From assembly GCF_900112395.1 (NCBI RefSeq), contig NZ_FOLN01000005.1:248001-312000 (forward strand): 64,000 nucleotides of DNA, written 5' to 3'. The translations under genes and the position numbers were made by a program. Within the stretch, counting starts at the first letter, position 1, and every line of letters starts with the position of its first letter. The notes under the pieces were generated by a model. That model saw only the letters and a program-made list of their open reading frames with translations. It had not been told where the DNA came from and searched no databases. The DNA is from Algibacter lectus (GTDB lineage Bacteria; Bacteroidota; Bacteroidia; Flavobacteriales; Flavobacteriaceae). Below are positions 8,421-16,332 of this stretch, piece after piece.

Positions 8421-9485
8421 TTAAAATAATGCTTTTGGATCGTAGTACTTAGCAGCGTTTTCTTTTGTAATTAGTAAAGGCGCTGTGAAAGATGTTTTTT
8501 GGAAATCTCTTTTTCCGTTGATATATTCAATAGCATATTGAACAGCATTTTTACCAATTTGCACTGGGCTATTCATTGCTGTACAACCGTAAAAATCGGT
8601 ATCCATAATATACTTAATAGCCTCTTTTTGTCCGTCTGCACCAGCTACAATTAAAATATCGTCTGTTTTACCAGCTTGAGCAATTGCTTTAATAGCTCCT
8701 AATACACAAACATCAGATTCTGTAATTACTACATTAATATCTGGGTGCGCTACTAAAATATCTTCCATAGCTTTTAAACCACCAGCATAAGACCACTCTG
8801 TATAAGCTTGCGTTTTTACATTTAAATCTATTTTACCTTGCGTTCTTAATTGCTCTTCTGTAATACCTTGCAATAAACCTTGCTTGCGAGTTCTTCCAAC
8901 AGGGTTACCAGCGTTACCACTTAATAAAGCAATATTCATTGTTTTGTTTCCCATTTTTTTAACTAACCACTCACCTGCTAATTCTCCGTTTGCTAAATTG
9001 TTAGACTGTATAGTTGTAACATAGTCTGCGGAAGGATTTATAGAACTATCAATAATAAAAACAGGAATACCTGCAGCTTTTGCTGCTCTTGTAACACCTA
9101 CTAAAGCATCAGGATCTTTTGGGTTTAGCAATAAAGCGTCAACACCTTTAGTAATTAAATCTTCAACAGCTGCAACTTGTTTGTTAATATCATCTTGACC
9201 ATCGGCAGATAAAAATACCATACCATTTTTTTCTGTATTAGCTTTTATACTTTGTAATAAAGCTTGATAATAAGGAGCATTTAAAGATGGTGTACAATAC
9301 CCAATTTTCATTCCAGTTAAATCTACATTACTTGCTACAGTAACACCTGTATCTTCTGCAGAATTTACAGTGGCACTTGTAGAACCTGTTTGCTCTACAC
9401 AACTAGATAAATTAAATATTAATGCAAGCACCATTAATGGCTTTAAACATTGCTTTAGAACCGAAGTTTTGTTTTTTGTTTTCAT
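8421..9485 (-). CDS. Sugar/polyol-binding lipoprotein of the ABC importer (RbsB-like)
   Basis: 354 aa. The N-terminus is a lipoprotein signal with lipobox FNLSSC and Cys29 as the lipidated residue. The mature part is a periplasmic-binding-protein fold of the ribose/galactose class (MKIGYCTPSLNAPYYQALL, GVDALLLNPKDPDAL, IPVFIIDSS, ESDVCVLGAIKAI). As a lipoprotein it is tethered to a membrane in the periplasm and delivers the sugar to the permease. It follows the outer-membrane channel gene (41 bp gap). Family membership is clear, and mannitol specificity is inferred from the operon. Confidence 0.88.
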   Translation of the reverse strand: MKTKNKTSVLKQCLKPLMVLALIFNLSSCVEQTGSTSATVNSAEDTGVTVASNVDLTGMKIGYCTPSLNAPYYQALLQSIKANTEKNGMVFLSADGQDDINKQVAAVEDLITKGVDALLLNPKDPDALVGVTRAAKAAGIPVFIIDSSINPSADYVTTIQSNNLANGELAGEWLVKKMGNKTMNIALLSGNAGNPVGRTRKQGLLQGITEEQLRTQGKIDLNVKTQAYTEWSYAGGLKAMEDILVAHPDINVVITESDVCVLGAIKAIAQAGKTDDILIVAGADGQKEAIKYIMDTDFYGCTAMNSPVQIGKNAVQYAIEYINGKRDFQKTSFTAPLLITKENAAKYYDPKALF

Positions 9486-9526
9486 AATGAACGTTTTAAA
9501 GAATTATTTTGTTTAGTTATTGGTTA

Positions 9527-10375
9527 TTAAAATATTGTAAAATCTACTTGAAGTACCGTTTTCTCTTTTTCTGGATTCCACATAGCAGTTACTCCAATTG
9601 GTAAATTATAAGTACCTAATTTAACATTTTTATTGAAGGTTGCCCCTACATTTATTAAATTACCAGCTCCTTCGGTATAAAAAGTTTTATCTGTTACAAA
9701 AGACCATGCGCCTCCTGCGAAAAGTGATAAGCTAGAATCTCCCTTTTCCCAAACCTTACTACTCACCTCAAAGTAATGCGTCCAAGAGTCTTCTAAAGAA
9801 CCATCAGTTTGCACTTCGTAGTCTCCAGAACCACCACCAAGAACGGTAGCAAAGTATAATAACGTGTTTGGCGTAACATTGTAACCAAAGTTAAGATCTA
9901 CAAAGTTATACCCTTGTGTCTTATCATAACTCCAGTAATGTAACACATCACCACGCTCTTCTACACCTGTATAGTTATTATGAGTAACCGCTTCGATAAA
10001 GAACTTATCAGAAAAACGATATTTTGTATAAATAGAAAATTCTTGATAGTGAGCACCAACATTTTCACCTGTAATTTTATTAGTGACATCTACTGTTGTT
10101 AAACTCGCACCGCCCCAAACACCAAAAGTGAATTTAGCATCTCTTGAATTAAACTCCAAATTAGTAGCAAGCATAGCACCTGGGTGCACAACAAACCCAT
10201 GCCATAAGTGCATGTTTTTTAAATGAGCACCAGCTGTAAAAGCTTTATAATCATCGTTTACTACATCGTCTTGTCCCTGTACAGAGTTAAAACCTAAAAA
10301 AAGCACAGCTAGTAAAATAGCTTTAATAGAAGATAAATTAGAATGGTTACTAATTCTTTGAAGTGGTAGTTTCAT
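9527..10375 (-). CDS. Probable outer-membrane channel of the mannitol operon
   Basis: 282 aa. It has a long N-terminal signal region ending near SVQGQ (about residue 35), then alternating aromatic/polar beta-strand patterns through to a C-terminal strand ending in Phe (VLQVDFTIF), as in outer-membrane barrels. There is no TonB plug domain, so it should be a passive channel. It is the first gene of the operon, so it probably lets the polyol cross the outer membrane, replacing the SusCD pair that most Bacteroidetes use. I do not recognise a named family, and the function is inferred from architecture and position. Confidence 0.7.
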   Translation of the reverse strand: MKLPLQRISNHSNLSSIKAILLAVLFLGFNSVQGQDDVVNDDYKAFTAGAHLKNMHLWHGFVVHPGAMLATNLEFNSRDAKFTFGVWGGASLTTVDVTNKITGENVGAHYQEFSIYTKYRFSDKFFIEAVTHNNYTGVEERGDVLHYWSYDKTQGYNFVDLNFGYNVTPNTLLYFATVLGGGSGDYEVQTDGSLEDSWTHYFEVSSKVWEKGDSSLSLFAGGAWSFVTDKTFYTEGAGNLINVGATFNKNVKLGTYNLPIGVTAMWNPEKEKTVLQVDFTIF

Positions 10376-10406
10376 AATTTCAGTATTTAGTTTAGTTTTT
10401 TTTAAT

Positions 10407-10423
10407 AACGTACTTTGGACGTT
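10407..10423. promoter_or_regulatory. Palindromic operator at the start of the mannitol operon
   Basis: AACGTACTTTGGACGTT is an inverted repeat of the form AACGTnCnnnGnACGTT. It starts about 4 bases after the predicted transcription start of the operon promoter at 10432-10464, where a bound repressor would block transcription. The binding protein is unknown; the Nudix-type regulator at 1037-1762 is the nearest candidate. Confidence 0.6.
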
Positions 10424-10431
10424 TATTTTTT

Positions 10432-10464
10432 CAAATATATATAATTATATTTAATATTTCCAAA
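10432..10464 (-). promoter_or_regulatory. Primary-sigma promoter of the mannitol operon
   Basis: On the minus strand there is a TTTG at 10464-10461 and TATATTTG at 10439-10432 with 21 bases between. This matches the Bacteroidetes consensus TTTG/TAnnTTTG. Transcription should start near 10427, about 50 bases before the ATG of the outer-membrane channel gene. Confidence 0.7.
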
Positions 10465-10721
10465 TAAAAAATAAAACAATACACTACAAAACAGATGATT
10501 ACAGTGTTATTATTGCGTTAAACAAACCAAAACCCTTTACAAATAAGAGGTTTAACGTATTTATAACGCTTGTAAATAAAATAAGAAAAATTTAAAAAAA
10601 ATAGTAGAATTTTACCGAATTCTAAATAAATGAAGTAAAATTCATAAGACTTGACAATTCCCAAGATAAACAAAAAATATTATTTTTCCTACAAATACAT
10701 TTCTAAAATGAAGACAATCTA
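10465..10721. other. Non-coding gap upstream of the mannitol operon
   Basis: The whole gene-free stretch is 10376-10721 (346 bp); its first part holds the operator and promoter described separately. The remainder is very A+T-rich and has no convincing ORF. It contains an inverted repeat, GCGTTAAAC at 10515-10523 and GTTTAACG at 10550-10557, which could be a second regulatory site or chance. I see nothing else. Confidence 0.5.
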
Positions 10722-11786
10722 CTATTTAAAATGAAGTTTAGATACTCTTCCCGCTCCAGCAGCATAAGCGATTGAATCGCTAACAAAGCGTATAGTATAA
10801 AAACCATCATCACTAACATGTTTCCAAGTATCACCGGCATCATTAGAAATATCGATACCTTTAAAACCTACTGCAACCAATTTTTTCCCGTTAGACTGAG
10901 GAACATATTGCACACAACTCCGGTATCCAGGGTTTGCTCCACTAGCAACAACCTGCCATGTTTTACCTCCATCGGACGTTCTAATTTTATTAGCAACATT
11001 AGCTTCAGGCTTCGTGTAATCGCCACCAATAGCAAAACCATGCTGGGCATCATAAAAATCTATTGAGTACATCCCTGTAGTTTCTGCGCCTTGTATAATA
11101 GGAGTTTCAAAAGCTTGCCATGTTTTTCCTTTATCCGGAGAATACAATATTCTACTCGACTTTCCTCCTGTTGCAACCCAAGTATGTTTACCTACAATAG
11201 AAATGTTGGTGTCGCTGGCAGCAAAAGCAGCTTCACCTTCTTTAGCTTTTGGTAAATTTTCGCATGGAATTTTAGACCAACTATTTCCTCCGTCTCTAGT
11301 AACTATAATACTTAAACATGTATTGGTAGGATCTCCAATAGCAACACCTTCTTGGTCGTTCCAAAAATCTAGAGCATCGTAAAATGCTTTTGAATGGTTT
11401 TCTTGATAAACAAGCCGCTTCTCGTCGTTTTTAACTTCATACAATCTTGCCGGACTCTCAATAGATAATCCGAAACCGTTTTTTGAAGTTACAGCTAAAG
11501 ATCTAAAATTGTTTTTAATTGAATCTGGCGCTACAGCAATCGGGTAAACAATATTTAATCTTTTATCAGTATCACTATTATAAATATGTCCTGCTTTTCC
11601 GTTTGAAGTTAAAAAGAAAACCCCATTATTTTCCTTAACAATTTCTAACGCTCTAACGTTTAAAAGTGAATCTACTAACAAATGCCTAACCACAACGGTA
11701 CTAAATTGTTTTTCTGGTAACTGATAATGGTTTCCACAAGACAACAAACTAAGTAACACTAAAACAATAAGGCTCATATTTTTCAT
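10722..11786 (-). CDS. Ycf48/BNR-type beta-propeller lipoprotein
   Basis: 354 aa from the ATG at 11786. An upstream in-frame TTG (11804) would add six residues, but a promoter -7 box (TAAATTTG at 11799-11792) lies in that extension, so I prefer the ATG. The signal peptide has lipobox LLSLLSC. The body has repeated Asp-box/BNR units (DGGNSWSKIP, PDKGKTWQAFE, SDGGKTWQVVA, NDAGDTWKHV), as in sialidase-like and photosystem-assembly (Ycf48-like) propellers. It should be a lipid-anchored propeller, probably a binding or scaffold protein rather than an enzyme. The function is unknown. It has its own promoter, so it is not clearly part of the ECF unit upstream. Confidence 0.75.
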   Translation of the reverse strand: MKNMSLIVLVLLSLLSCGNHYQLPEKQFSTVVVRHLLVDSLLNVRALEIVKENNGVFFLTSNGKAGHIYNSDTDKRLNIVYPIAVAPDSIKNNFRSLAVTSKNGFGLSIESPARLYEVKNDEKRLVYQENHSKAFYDALDFWNDQEGVAIGDPTNTCLSIIVTRDGGNSWSKIPCENLPKAKEGEAAFAASDTNISIVGKHTWVATGGKSSRILYSPDKGKTWQAFETPIIQGAETTGMYSIDFYDAQHGFAIGGDYTKPEANVANKIRTSDGGKTWQVVASGANPGYRSCVQYVPQSNGKKLVAVGFKGIDISNDAGDTWKHVSDDGFYTIRFVSDSIAYAAGAGRVSKLHFK

Positions 11787-11791
11787 AGGTA

Positions 11792-11799
11792 CAAATTTA
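11792..11799 (-). promoter_or_regulatory. -7 box giving a probably leaderless transcript
   Basis: TAAATTTG on the minus strand, with five bases between its G and the ATG at 11786. Since transcription starts about 5-7 bases after this box in Bacteroidetes, the mRNA would start at or next to the start codon. Confidence 0.5.
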
Positions 11800-11811
11800 G
11801 TCAAAAATTAA

Positions 11812-11841
11812 AAAGGCTCCAGCTTTACGCGTGGAGCCTTT
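11812..11841 (-). terminator. Rho-independent terminator after the SCO1 gene
   Basis: Perfect 10-bp stem (AAAGGCTCCA at 11812-11821, TGGAGCCTTT at 11832-11841) with a T-run on the minus strand. It lies 59 bp beyond the SCO1-family stop codon. Confidence 0.85.
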
Positions 11842-11899
11842 AGAGCTATTAAACAAAATTTAACCTACTATTAATACTGACCTAATCAAATAGCTATAT

Positions 11900-12568
11900 T
11901 TATATTTCTTGTTTTAAAGCTTTAACATCGGTAATTAATTGAGCCATGGACGCTCTATTTAAACCATTATAAATTCCTCTAATATGTTTATTTTTATCAA
12001 TTAATAAGAAATTTTCGGTGTGTAAAAAATCATCAATACTTTTTACTTCTCCTAAATCACTTTCAACAAAATAATAATCTCTTCCGAGGGTATAAATTTC
12101 ATCTCTACTACCTGTTACTAAATGCCATTTATTATCTATAACATCATTTTTATTGGCATATGCACGCAAAACACTAACAGAATCTGTACTTGGCATTACG
12201 GAATGTGATAACAATAAAACATCCTGATCGTTTTTAAATTCCTCTTGAATTTTCGCCATATTGCCCGTCATTTTAGGACAAATACCTGGGCAGGTTGTAA
12301 AAAAGAAATCGGTTATATAAATTTTACCTTCAAAAGTATCTTGAGTAACTGTTTCTCCTGATTGATTTGTTAATGAAAAATCTGGAATTTTATGAAATGT
12401 TTTTTCTTCTTCTGTATTTGGCGTTAACCAATGTGGTGTAAAAGATTCATCGTTGTAATACGGCAAATAATCTACTCTACTATTTTCAACAACTTTAATA
12501 TTTTCTTTTTTAACTTCATTCTTACACCTTGCAAAAACAAGCAGCACTGCAATTAATAGATATTTCAT
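11900..12568 (-). CDS. SCO1/SenC-family copper chaperone lipoprotein
   Basis: 222 aa. The N-terminal lipobox is VFARC (Cys15). It has a thioredoxin-like fold with the copper-binding pair TTCPGICPK (Cys93 and Cys97) and the third ligand His183 in FLHTENFLLID, so all three copper ligands of the SCO family are present. SCO proteins deliver Cu to the CuA centre of cytochrome oxidase or act as periplasmic thiol/copper factors. It is the last gene of the YHYH-MORN-SCO1 unit, 4 bp after the MORN gene, and is thus predicted to be under the ECF sigma promoter at 14038-14068. No oxidase genes are nearby, so it may serve another copper-related role. Confidence 0.88.
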   Translation of the reverse strand: MKYLLIAVLLVFARCKNEVKKENIKVVENSRVDYLPYYNDESFTPHWLTPNTEEEKTFHKIPDFSLTNQSGETVTQDTFEGKIYITDFFFTTCPGICPKMTGNMAKIQEEFKNDQDVLLLSHSVMPSTDSVSVLRAYANKNDVIDNKWHLVTGSRDEIYTLGRDYYFVESDLGEVKSIDDFLHTENFLLIDKNKHIRGIYNGLNRASMAQLITDVKALKQEI

Positions 12569-12572
12569 AACA

Positions 12573-13184
12573 TTATTTTTTCCTGATAATTACTTCATCT
12601 TCTAACCTAACACATGATGTTGCTCTTCTCATACCGAAAACACGACCATTTTTGGCTTCATAATTAACATACATTTTGCCATTAGCTAACCAAGCTTTTT
12701 GAAAGCCATGTTCTTTTCCATCAACAAAATTTCTTAATTTATTCAATTGCCCATCTGAAAACCATTTTCTTTCCACACCTTGCTTTACGCCGTTTTCATA
12801 ATAAGTTTCACCAGACAAAACACCATTTTCCCACCATGTTTTGTAGCTACCTACCAACCTATTATTTTTATAATAAGATTCTAATTGAAGCTTTTCGTTT
12901 CTAGTCCAACGTTTTGCAACACCTTCTCTTTTACCATTATAAAAACCCCATTTTTCTTCTAAAACACCGTTTGGGTAGTACTTTAAAGAATAACCATTGT
13001 AAGGCTGACCTTTATAATACCATATGCCTTTGTTTCCGTTAAGAACCAATTCTTCTTTTAAAACCTCAACACTATCAATAACGATTAACTCACCTTCAAC
13101 AGCACTAGCTGTTTTACCAGATACACCTTTCTCACAACTCGTGATTGATAAAGTAATAAGTATAAAAAAAAGAATTGGTTTCAT
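12573..13184 (-). CDS. MORN-repeat (YwqK-like) lipoprotein
   Basis: 203 aa with lipobox LSITSC (Cys17). From residue about 50 it has five or six repeats of the MORN_2 type (NGYSLKYYPNGVLEEKWGFY, NGKREGVAKRWTRNEKL, WWENGVLSGETYYENG, WFSDGQLNKLRNFVDG). Similar proteins are often labelled YwqK-family antitoxin. Nothing here suggests a toxin, so I would not carry that label over. It is a secreted, membrane-anchored repeat protein between the YHYH and SCO1 genes (11 and 4 bp gaps), and all three products are lipoproteins. The molecular role is unknown. Confidence 0.8.
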   Translation of the reverse strand: MKPILFFILITLSITSCEKGVSGKTASAVEGELIVIDSVEVLKEELVLNGNKGIWYYKGQPYNGYSLKYYPNGVLEEKWGFYNGKREGVAKRWTRNEKLQLESYYKNNRLVGSYKTWWENGVLSGETYYENGVKQGVERKWFSDGQLNKLRNFVDGKEHGFQKAWLANGKMYVNYEAKNGRVFGMRRATSCVRLEDEVIIRKK

Positions 13185-13195
13185 AATTTTAAAAT

Positions 13196-13996
13196 TTAAT
13201 ATCCTTGAAATGGCCCTGCAAAAAGAACATACGCTGGCTGATATGCATAATTTCCCGCAGCGTACACTTCATTAATAATATGATAATGATACTCCTCTAC
13301 ACCATCTGTATATTGCGTAACAGATGTATGACCACCTGAAGCATCTAAATCTGTAGGCGTTCCTCCTGTAGAATTACATTGTCTTCCATAAATAAAAACA
13401 CCATCAAGCAATATTCCAACTAAACTATCATCATCGCTAGTAATTGGTGTAGGCTCTAAGTGATAATGATATACACCAGGACCTTTATGAGCTCCAGCCC
13501 AATCTAAACTTCCGGCAGCTTGATCTAAATCTCCTGCACCTTCTTGATCGTTAAATATAGATGCCCCACTAACCGCTATACCAATAGTATTTAATTGTGT
13601 TGCAACAGTTGCTCCAGTTAAATCTGGTGTAGCATCTACTGTAAAACTCGCCGCTTCACCTTGCCCTCCACCTATATAAGTATCCTGAGTTGTTTTTGAA
13701 ACATCTGGCTCATCGATGTAAAGCGCATTATCTGTTTCCCAATACACTGAAGTATGGTCTGGATACCCAGTGGTTTCAATGTAAACTTCCGTACCATCAT
13801 CAGATAAAATAGCCGTAACCGCATCTGAATTAAATGCCGCAAAAGCGGCGTGCAATTCTGTTACTGCCTCTTCTCCATCATCACTATCTGCTTCTTCAGA
13901 GCTACTATCTTCACTACTACTACACGCTAGTACCGACATTAATATCAAAGCTAAAAAGCTCGAATACGACACTATTTTTTTAATTTCCTTTTTCAT
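13196..13996 (-). CDS. YHYH-domain lipoprotein
   Basis: 266 aa. The lipobox is SVLACSSS (Cys25), followed by a Ser/Glu/Asp-rich linker. The body carries the two defining motifs of the YHYH domain, GPGVYHYHLEPTP near residue 172 and EEYHYHIINEVY near 238, and a conserved ILLDGVFIYGRQ stretch. Paired histidines suggest metal binding, but the function of this domain is not known to me. It heads the YHYH-MORN-SCO1 unit and has its own ECF-type promoter (14038-14068). Together with a copper chaperone the histidine motifs hint at a copper-related role, which is inference. Confidence 0.85.
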   Translation of the reverse strand: MKKEIKKIVSYSSFLALILMSVLACSSSEDSSSEEADSDDGEEAVTELHAAFAAFNSDAVTAILSDDGTEVYIETTGYPDHTSVYWETDNALYIDEPDVSKTTQDTYIGGGQGEAASFTVDATPDLTGATVATQLNTIGIAVSGASIFNDQEGAGDLDQAAGSLDWAGAHKGPGVYHYHLEPTPITSDDDSLVGILLDGVFIYGRQCNSTGGTPTDLDASGGHTSVTQYTDGVEEYHYHIINEVYAAGNYAYQPAYVLFAGPFQGY

Positions 13997-14037
13997 TTTA
14001 ATCTATTCTTTAAAGTTATATATAATTGATATGCTTT

Positions 14038-14068
14038 TTTAGATGTGTTTATAAAAATAAACTTGCGC
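14038..14068 (-). promoter_or_regulatory. ECF-type promoter, site A (YHYH-MORN-SCO1)
   Basis: On the minus strand GCGCAAGTTT (14068-14059), 13 bases, CATCTAAA (14045-14038). It is one of four copies with the same two boxes and identical spacing. It lies 42 bp before the YHYH start codon. Confidence 0.85.
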
Positions 14069-14098
14069 CAATTTTCACTTTTTTTTGATAAAAAAGAG

Positions 14099-14133
14099 AA
14101 ACACCCCAAAAACATTGATTTTTTGAGGTGTTT
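14099..14133 (-). terminator. Terminator after CotH operon
   Basis: Stem AAACACCCCAAAAA against TTTTTTGAGGTGTTT with one mismatch, 24 bp past the CotH stop codon. It separates the VTC-CotH operon from the YHYH operon. Confidence 0.75.
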
Positions 14134-14156
14134 TTTCTTAAAACTATTTACTAATA

Positions 14157-15566
14157 TTAATCATTTAAGTAACTACTTACTGCAGATGCTCTGCTCGACA
14201 CATGACTTTTTAATCCACTTACAGCAGACTGAAAGTCTGAACTTGAATTTAAAAACGTATAACCCGAAACCTCGGCATTTACATATTCTTCTAGTAAAGA
14301 TGAATAAGAATCATACAAAGCCTGCATAGCACTAGTTTCAAAAGGACCATCGACAACCTCCTGAACGTACGTATCGTATTTTGCTCTGTAAACCTCATCA
14401 CTATAGATGTAACCAATTAATGGCCATGTTGATGAATTTAATCCTGAAAAATCTAAAGACAACGCACCTCCTTGTTTCCCTGTTTGTAAAGACTCGTTGT
14501 TATCCCAAGGAATCCAGTTTAATTTACCGGTATCAGGGTTATTATACAAAAAGTAATTATGCGTCATCCTACCATAAGTATCCCAGTTTTGAATAACCGT
14601 ATTTACAGCTAAATATTTTAAATACACATCGGTATCAAAAACCGTTTCTAAACTCGCTCTCCATGCCTCCGCATCGCTTGTTCTAGAACTATCATTAATA
14701 ACATCTAACAAGTTTGCAACATCGGTAAAATCAGCTTCATCTTCGTTTGTTTTTTTAACATATTCATCTTCATCATAAGTTCCGCTAGCAAAACTTGCCG
14801 CATCTCCGTCTGGTTTATATAAATTACCGTCGTTATCAGCATATTGCGTATCAATAACCGTATCATCAACCTCTTCCACCAAAGTATAAACTCCAAAATA
14901 TTGCGGTCCATCACCATGGTCTACATACACCGTATAAAACGCGGTATGTGACGCTACTAAACCTGCATTTCTAAAGACATCTGTCGCCACTTTTTCGCGC
15001 ATCATAGAACTATCATCATAATTATTTTTAAGACTCAATTTCTTAAAGCCATAAAAGCGTTGGTTTTTTATTTGTGGATAATCATCTTCAAATTCATCAA
15101 AGTCAAGCTTGAATGACAACTTCAAAATACCAGCCTGCCAAGCACTTTGCAAGCTTGAATTTCCTTTAAAACGAATACCAACACGATACCATTCTTTATC
15201 TTGATAAAAAACTTCACCAGGAACAAAAACAGGATCTTCATCTGAAAAACCAGAACTACCACCTCCTCTAGAACCGAATGTTCCGTAAAGGTTAGTCATA
15301 TCATCAAGCATAGCCTCCCAACGTTCTTCCGTGATTACAATATCCAAACGTTTCACAGTGCCATCCTCGAACACCTCATCAAAATCACCATCAACATCAT
15401 TACTATGTGTTTCCGTTGTCCAATCTGTCGCTTCAAAATCAGTATCATCTGTAGTTATTACAACATCGTCTTCTTCGCCTGCCGATTGAGCGAAAGTACT
15501 ATCATTAGCGCAAGAAAAAGCAAGCGCTAGAAAAGTAGATAAAAATAGGGTTTTTAAATATTTCAT
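14157..15566 (-). CDS. CotH kinase-family lipoprotein
   Basis: 469 aa. Lipoprotein signal ending in LALAFSC (Cys19), then an acidic linker. The CotH domain covers about 65-469 with hallmarks RLDIVITEERWEAML, QYFGVYTLVEEVDD (nucleotide-binding strand and Glu), YGRMTHNYFLYNN and LNWIPWDNNESL, where the Asp of WDN is the expected metal ligand. CotH proteins are atypical secreted protein kinases, first seen as spore-coat proteins; in Flavobacteria there are no spores, so the substrate must be another envelope protein. It is the last gene of the VTC-DUF4956-DUF2490-CotH operon. Presence of VTC, DUF4956 and CotH side by side suggests a shared phosphate-transfer function, which is inference. Confidence 0.88.
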   Translation of the reverse strand: MKYLKTLFLSTFLALAFSCANDSTFAQSAGEEDDVVITTDDTDFEATDWTTETHSNDVDGDFDEVFEDGTVKRLDIVITEERWEAMLDDMTNLYGTFGSRGGGSSGFSDEDPVFVPGEVFYQDKEWYRVGIRFKGNSSLQSAWQAGILKLSFKLDFDEFEDDYPQIKNQRFYGFKKLSLKNNYDDSSMMREKVATDVFRNAGLVASHTAFYTVYVDHGDGPQYFGVYTLVEEVDDTVIDTQYADNDGNLYKPDGDAASFASGTYDEDEYVKKTNEDEADFTDVANLLDVINDSSRTSDAEAWRASLETVFDTDVYLKYLAVNTVIQNWDTYGRMTHNYFLYNNPDTGKLNWIPWDNNESLQTGKQGGALSLDFSGLNSSTWPLIGYIYSDEVYRAKYDTYVQEVVDGPFETSAMQALYDSYSSLLEEYVNAEVSGYTFLNSSSDFQSAVSGLKSHVSSRASAVSSYLND

Positions 15567-15584
15567 GTTTTTAATTTTAGTTTG

Positions 15585-16331
15585 TTAATTTTTCTTTTTT
15601 TTCGATTTATTCTTAATTGTATACATATATTTTAGACCAATTATATTGGTAACATCGGGTAAATCGACATTCAATTCTTTTTCAAAACGATAGAAAACAC
15701 CAATCTCTCCAAAGTTTTTAATTTTATAATCTGTACCAAACGTTAATCTGTATTTGCTAAAGCCATTGTCATCTTCTTTTTCAAAATGATTAAATAGTTC
15801 TGCTGAAAATTTAGGATCCAATCTCCAGTTATTGATATTATATTCTACAGATGCTTTTAAACGAACATTCTGATTTGCATAATCACCCTCTTCTGAAGAC
15901 ACACCTAATTCATTTTTATGTTGATAACGCAAACGATAACCTAGTTTAAAATCATCTATTTCGTGTTTATAACTAGCATCGATATTAAAACGAAAATGAT
16001 TCTCGTAACCTTGAATATTTCCTTGATTATCATTCTGACGAATATATCTAAGACCTCCTGCTAGTTTAAAATCTTTAAACAACTTATACTCAGCATTCAA
16101 TTGAGTAAAATATTCATCTATCACAGATATATCCTCCTTTAACCGTAACTGCTCTTCTAAACTAAACGTCCATTTTTTATCTAATTTATACTCTAACCCT
16201 ATGGTGTTCCAAGATCCCCAATCACTATCACCAGACTGTCCAAAACTTAAACAACCACTAAGCATAGCAACCCATATAACATTTAATAAGAAGCAATGCC
16301 TTAACCTAACCCCTTTAATTTGATTCTTCAT
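15585..16331 (-). CDS. DUF2490 outer-membrane-type protein
   Basis: 248 aa. Signal peptide to about residue 32 (SGCLSFGQ), then a protein made of amphipathic strands: YKLDKKWTFSLEEQLRLKED, YKLFKDFKLAGGLRYIRQND, LKASVEYNINNWRLDPKFSA. This matches the DUF2490 family pattern, which is predicted to be an outer-membrane beta barrel. It sits between DUF4956 (1 bp gap) and CotH (18 bp gap). Coupled to an inner-membrane DUF4956 protein and a CotH lipoprotein, it could provide an outer-membrane partner or exit route, which is inference. Confidence 0.75.
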   Translation of the reverse strand: MKNQIKGVRLRHCFLLNVIWVAMLSGCLSFGQSGDSDWGSWNTIGLEYKLDKKWTFSLEEQLRLKEDISVIDEYFTQLNAEYKLFKDFKLAGGLRYIRQNDNQGNIQGYENHFRFNIDASYKHEIDDFKLGYRLRYQHKNELGVSSEEGDYANQNVRLKASVEYNINNWRLDPKFSAELFNHFEKEDDNGFSKYRLTFGTDYKIKNFGEIGVFYRFEKELNVDLPDVTNIIGLKYMYTIKNKSKKKKN

Positions 16332-16332
16332 A

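Noticed and set aside
12573-13184. Antitoxin of a toxin-antitoxin pair (YwqK label)
   Set aside because: It is a MORN-repeat lipoprotein in an operon with YHYH and SCO1 proteins, and no toxin-like gene is adjacent.
14157-15566. Spore-coat protein
   Set aside because: CotH was named from spores, but the organism type does not sporulate and the domain is a general secreted kinase fold.
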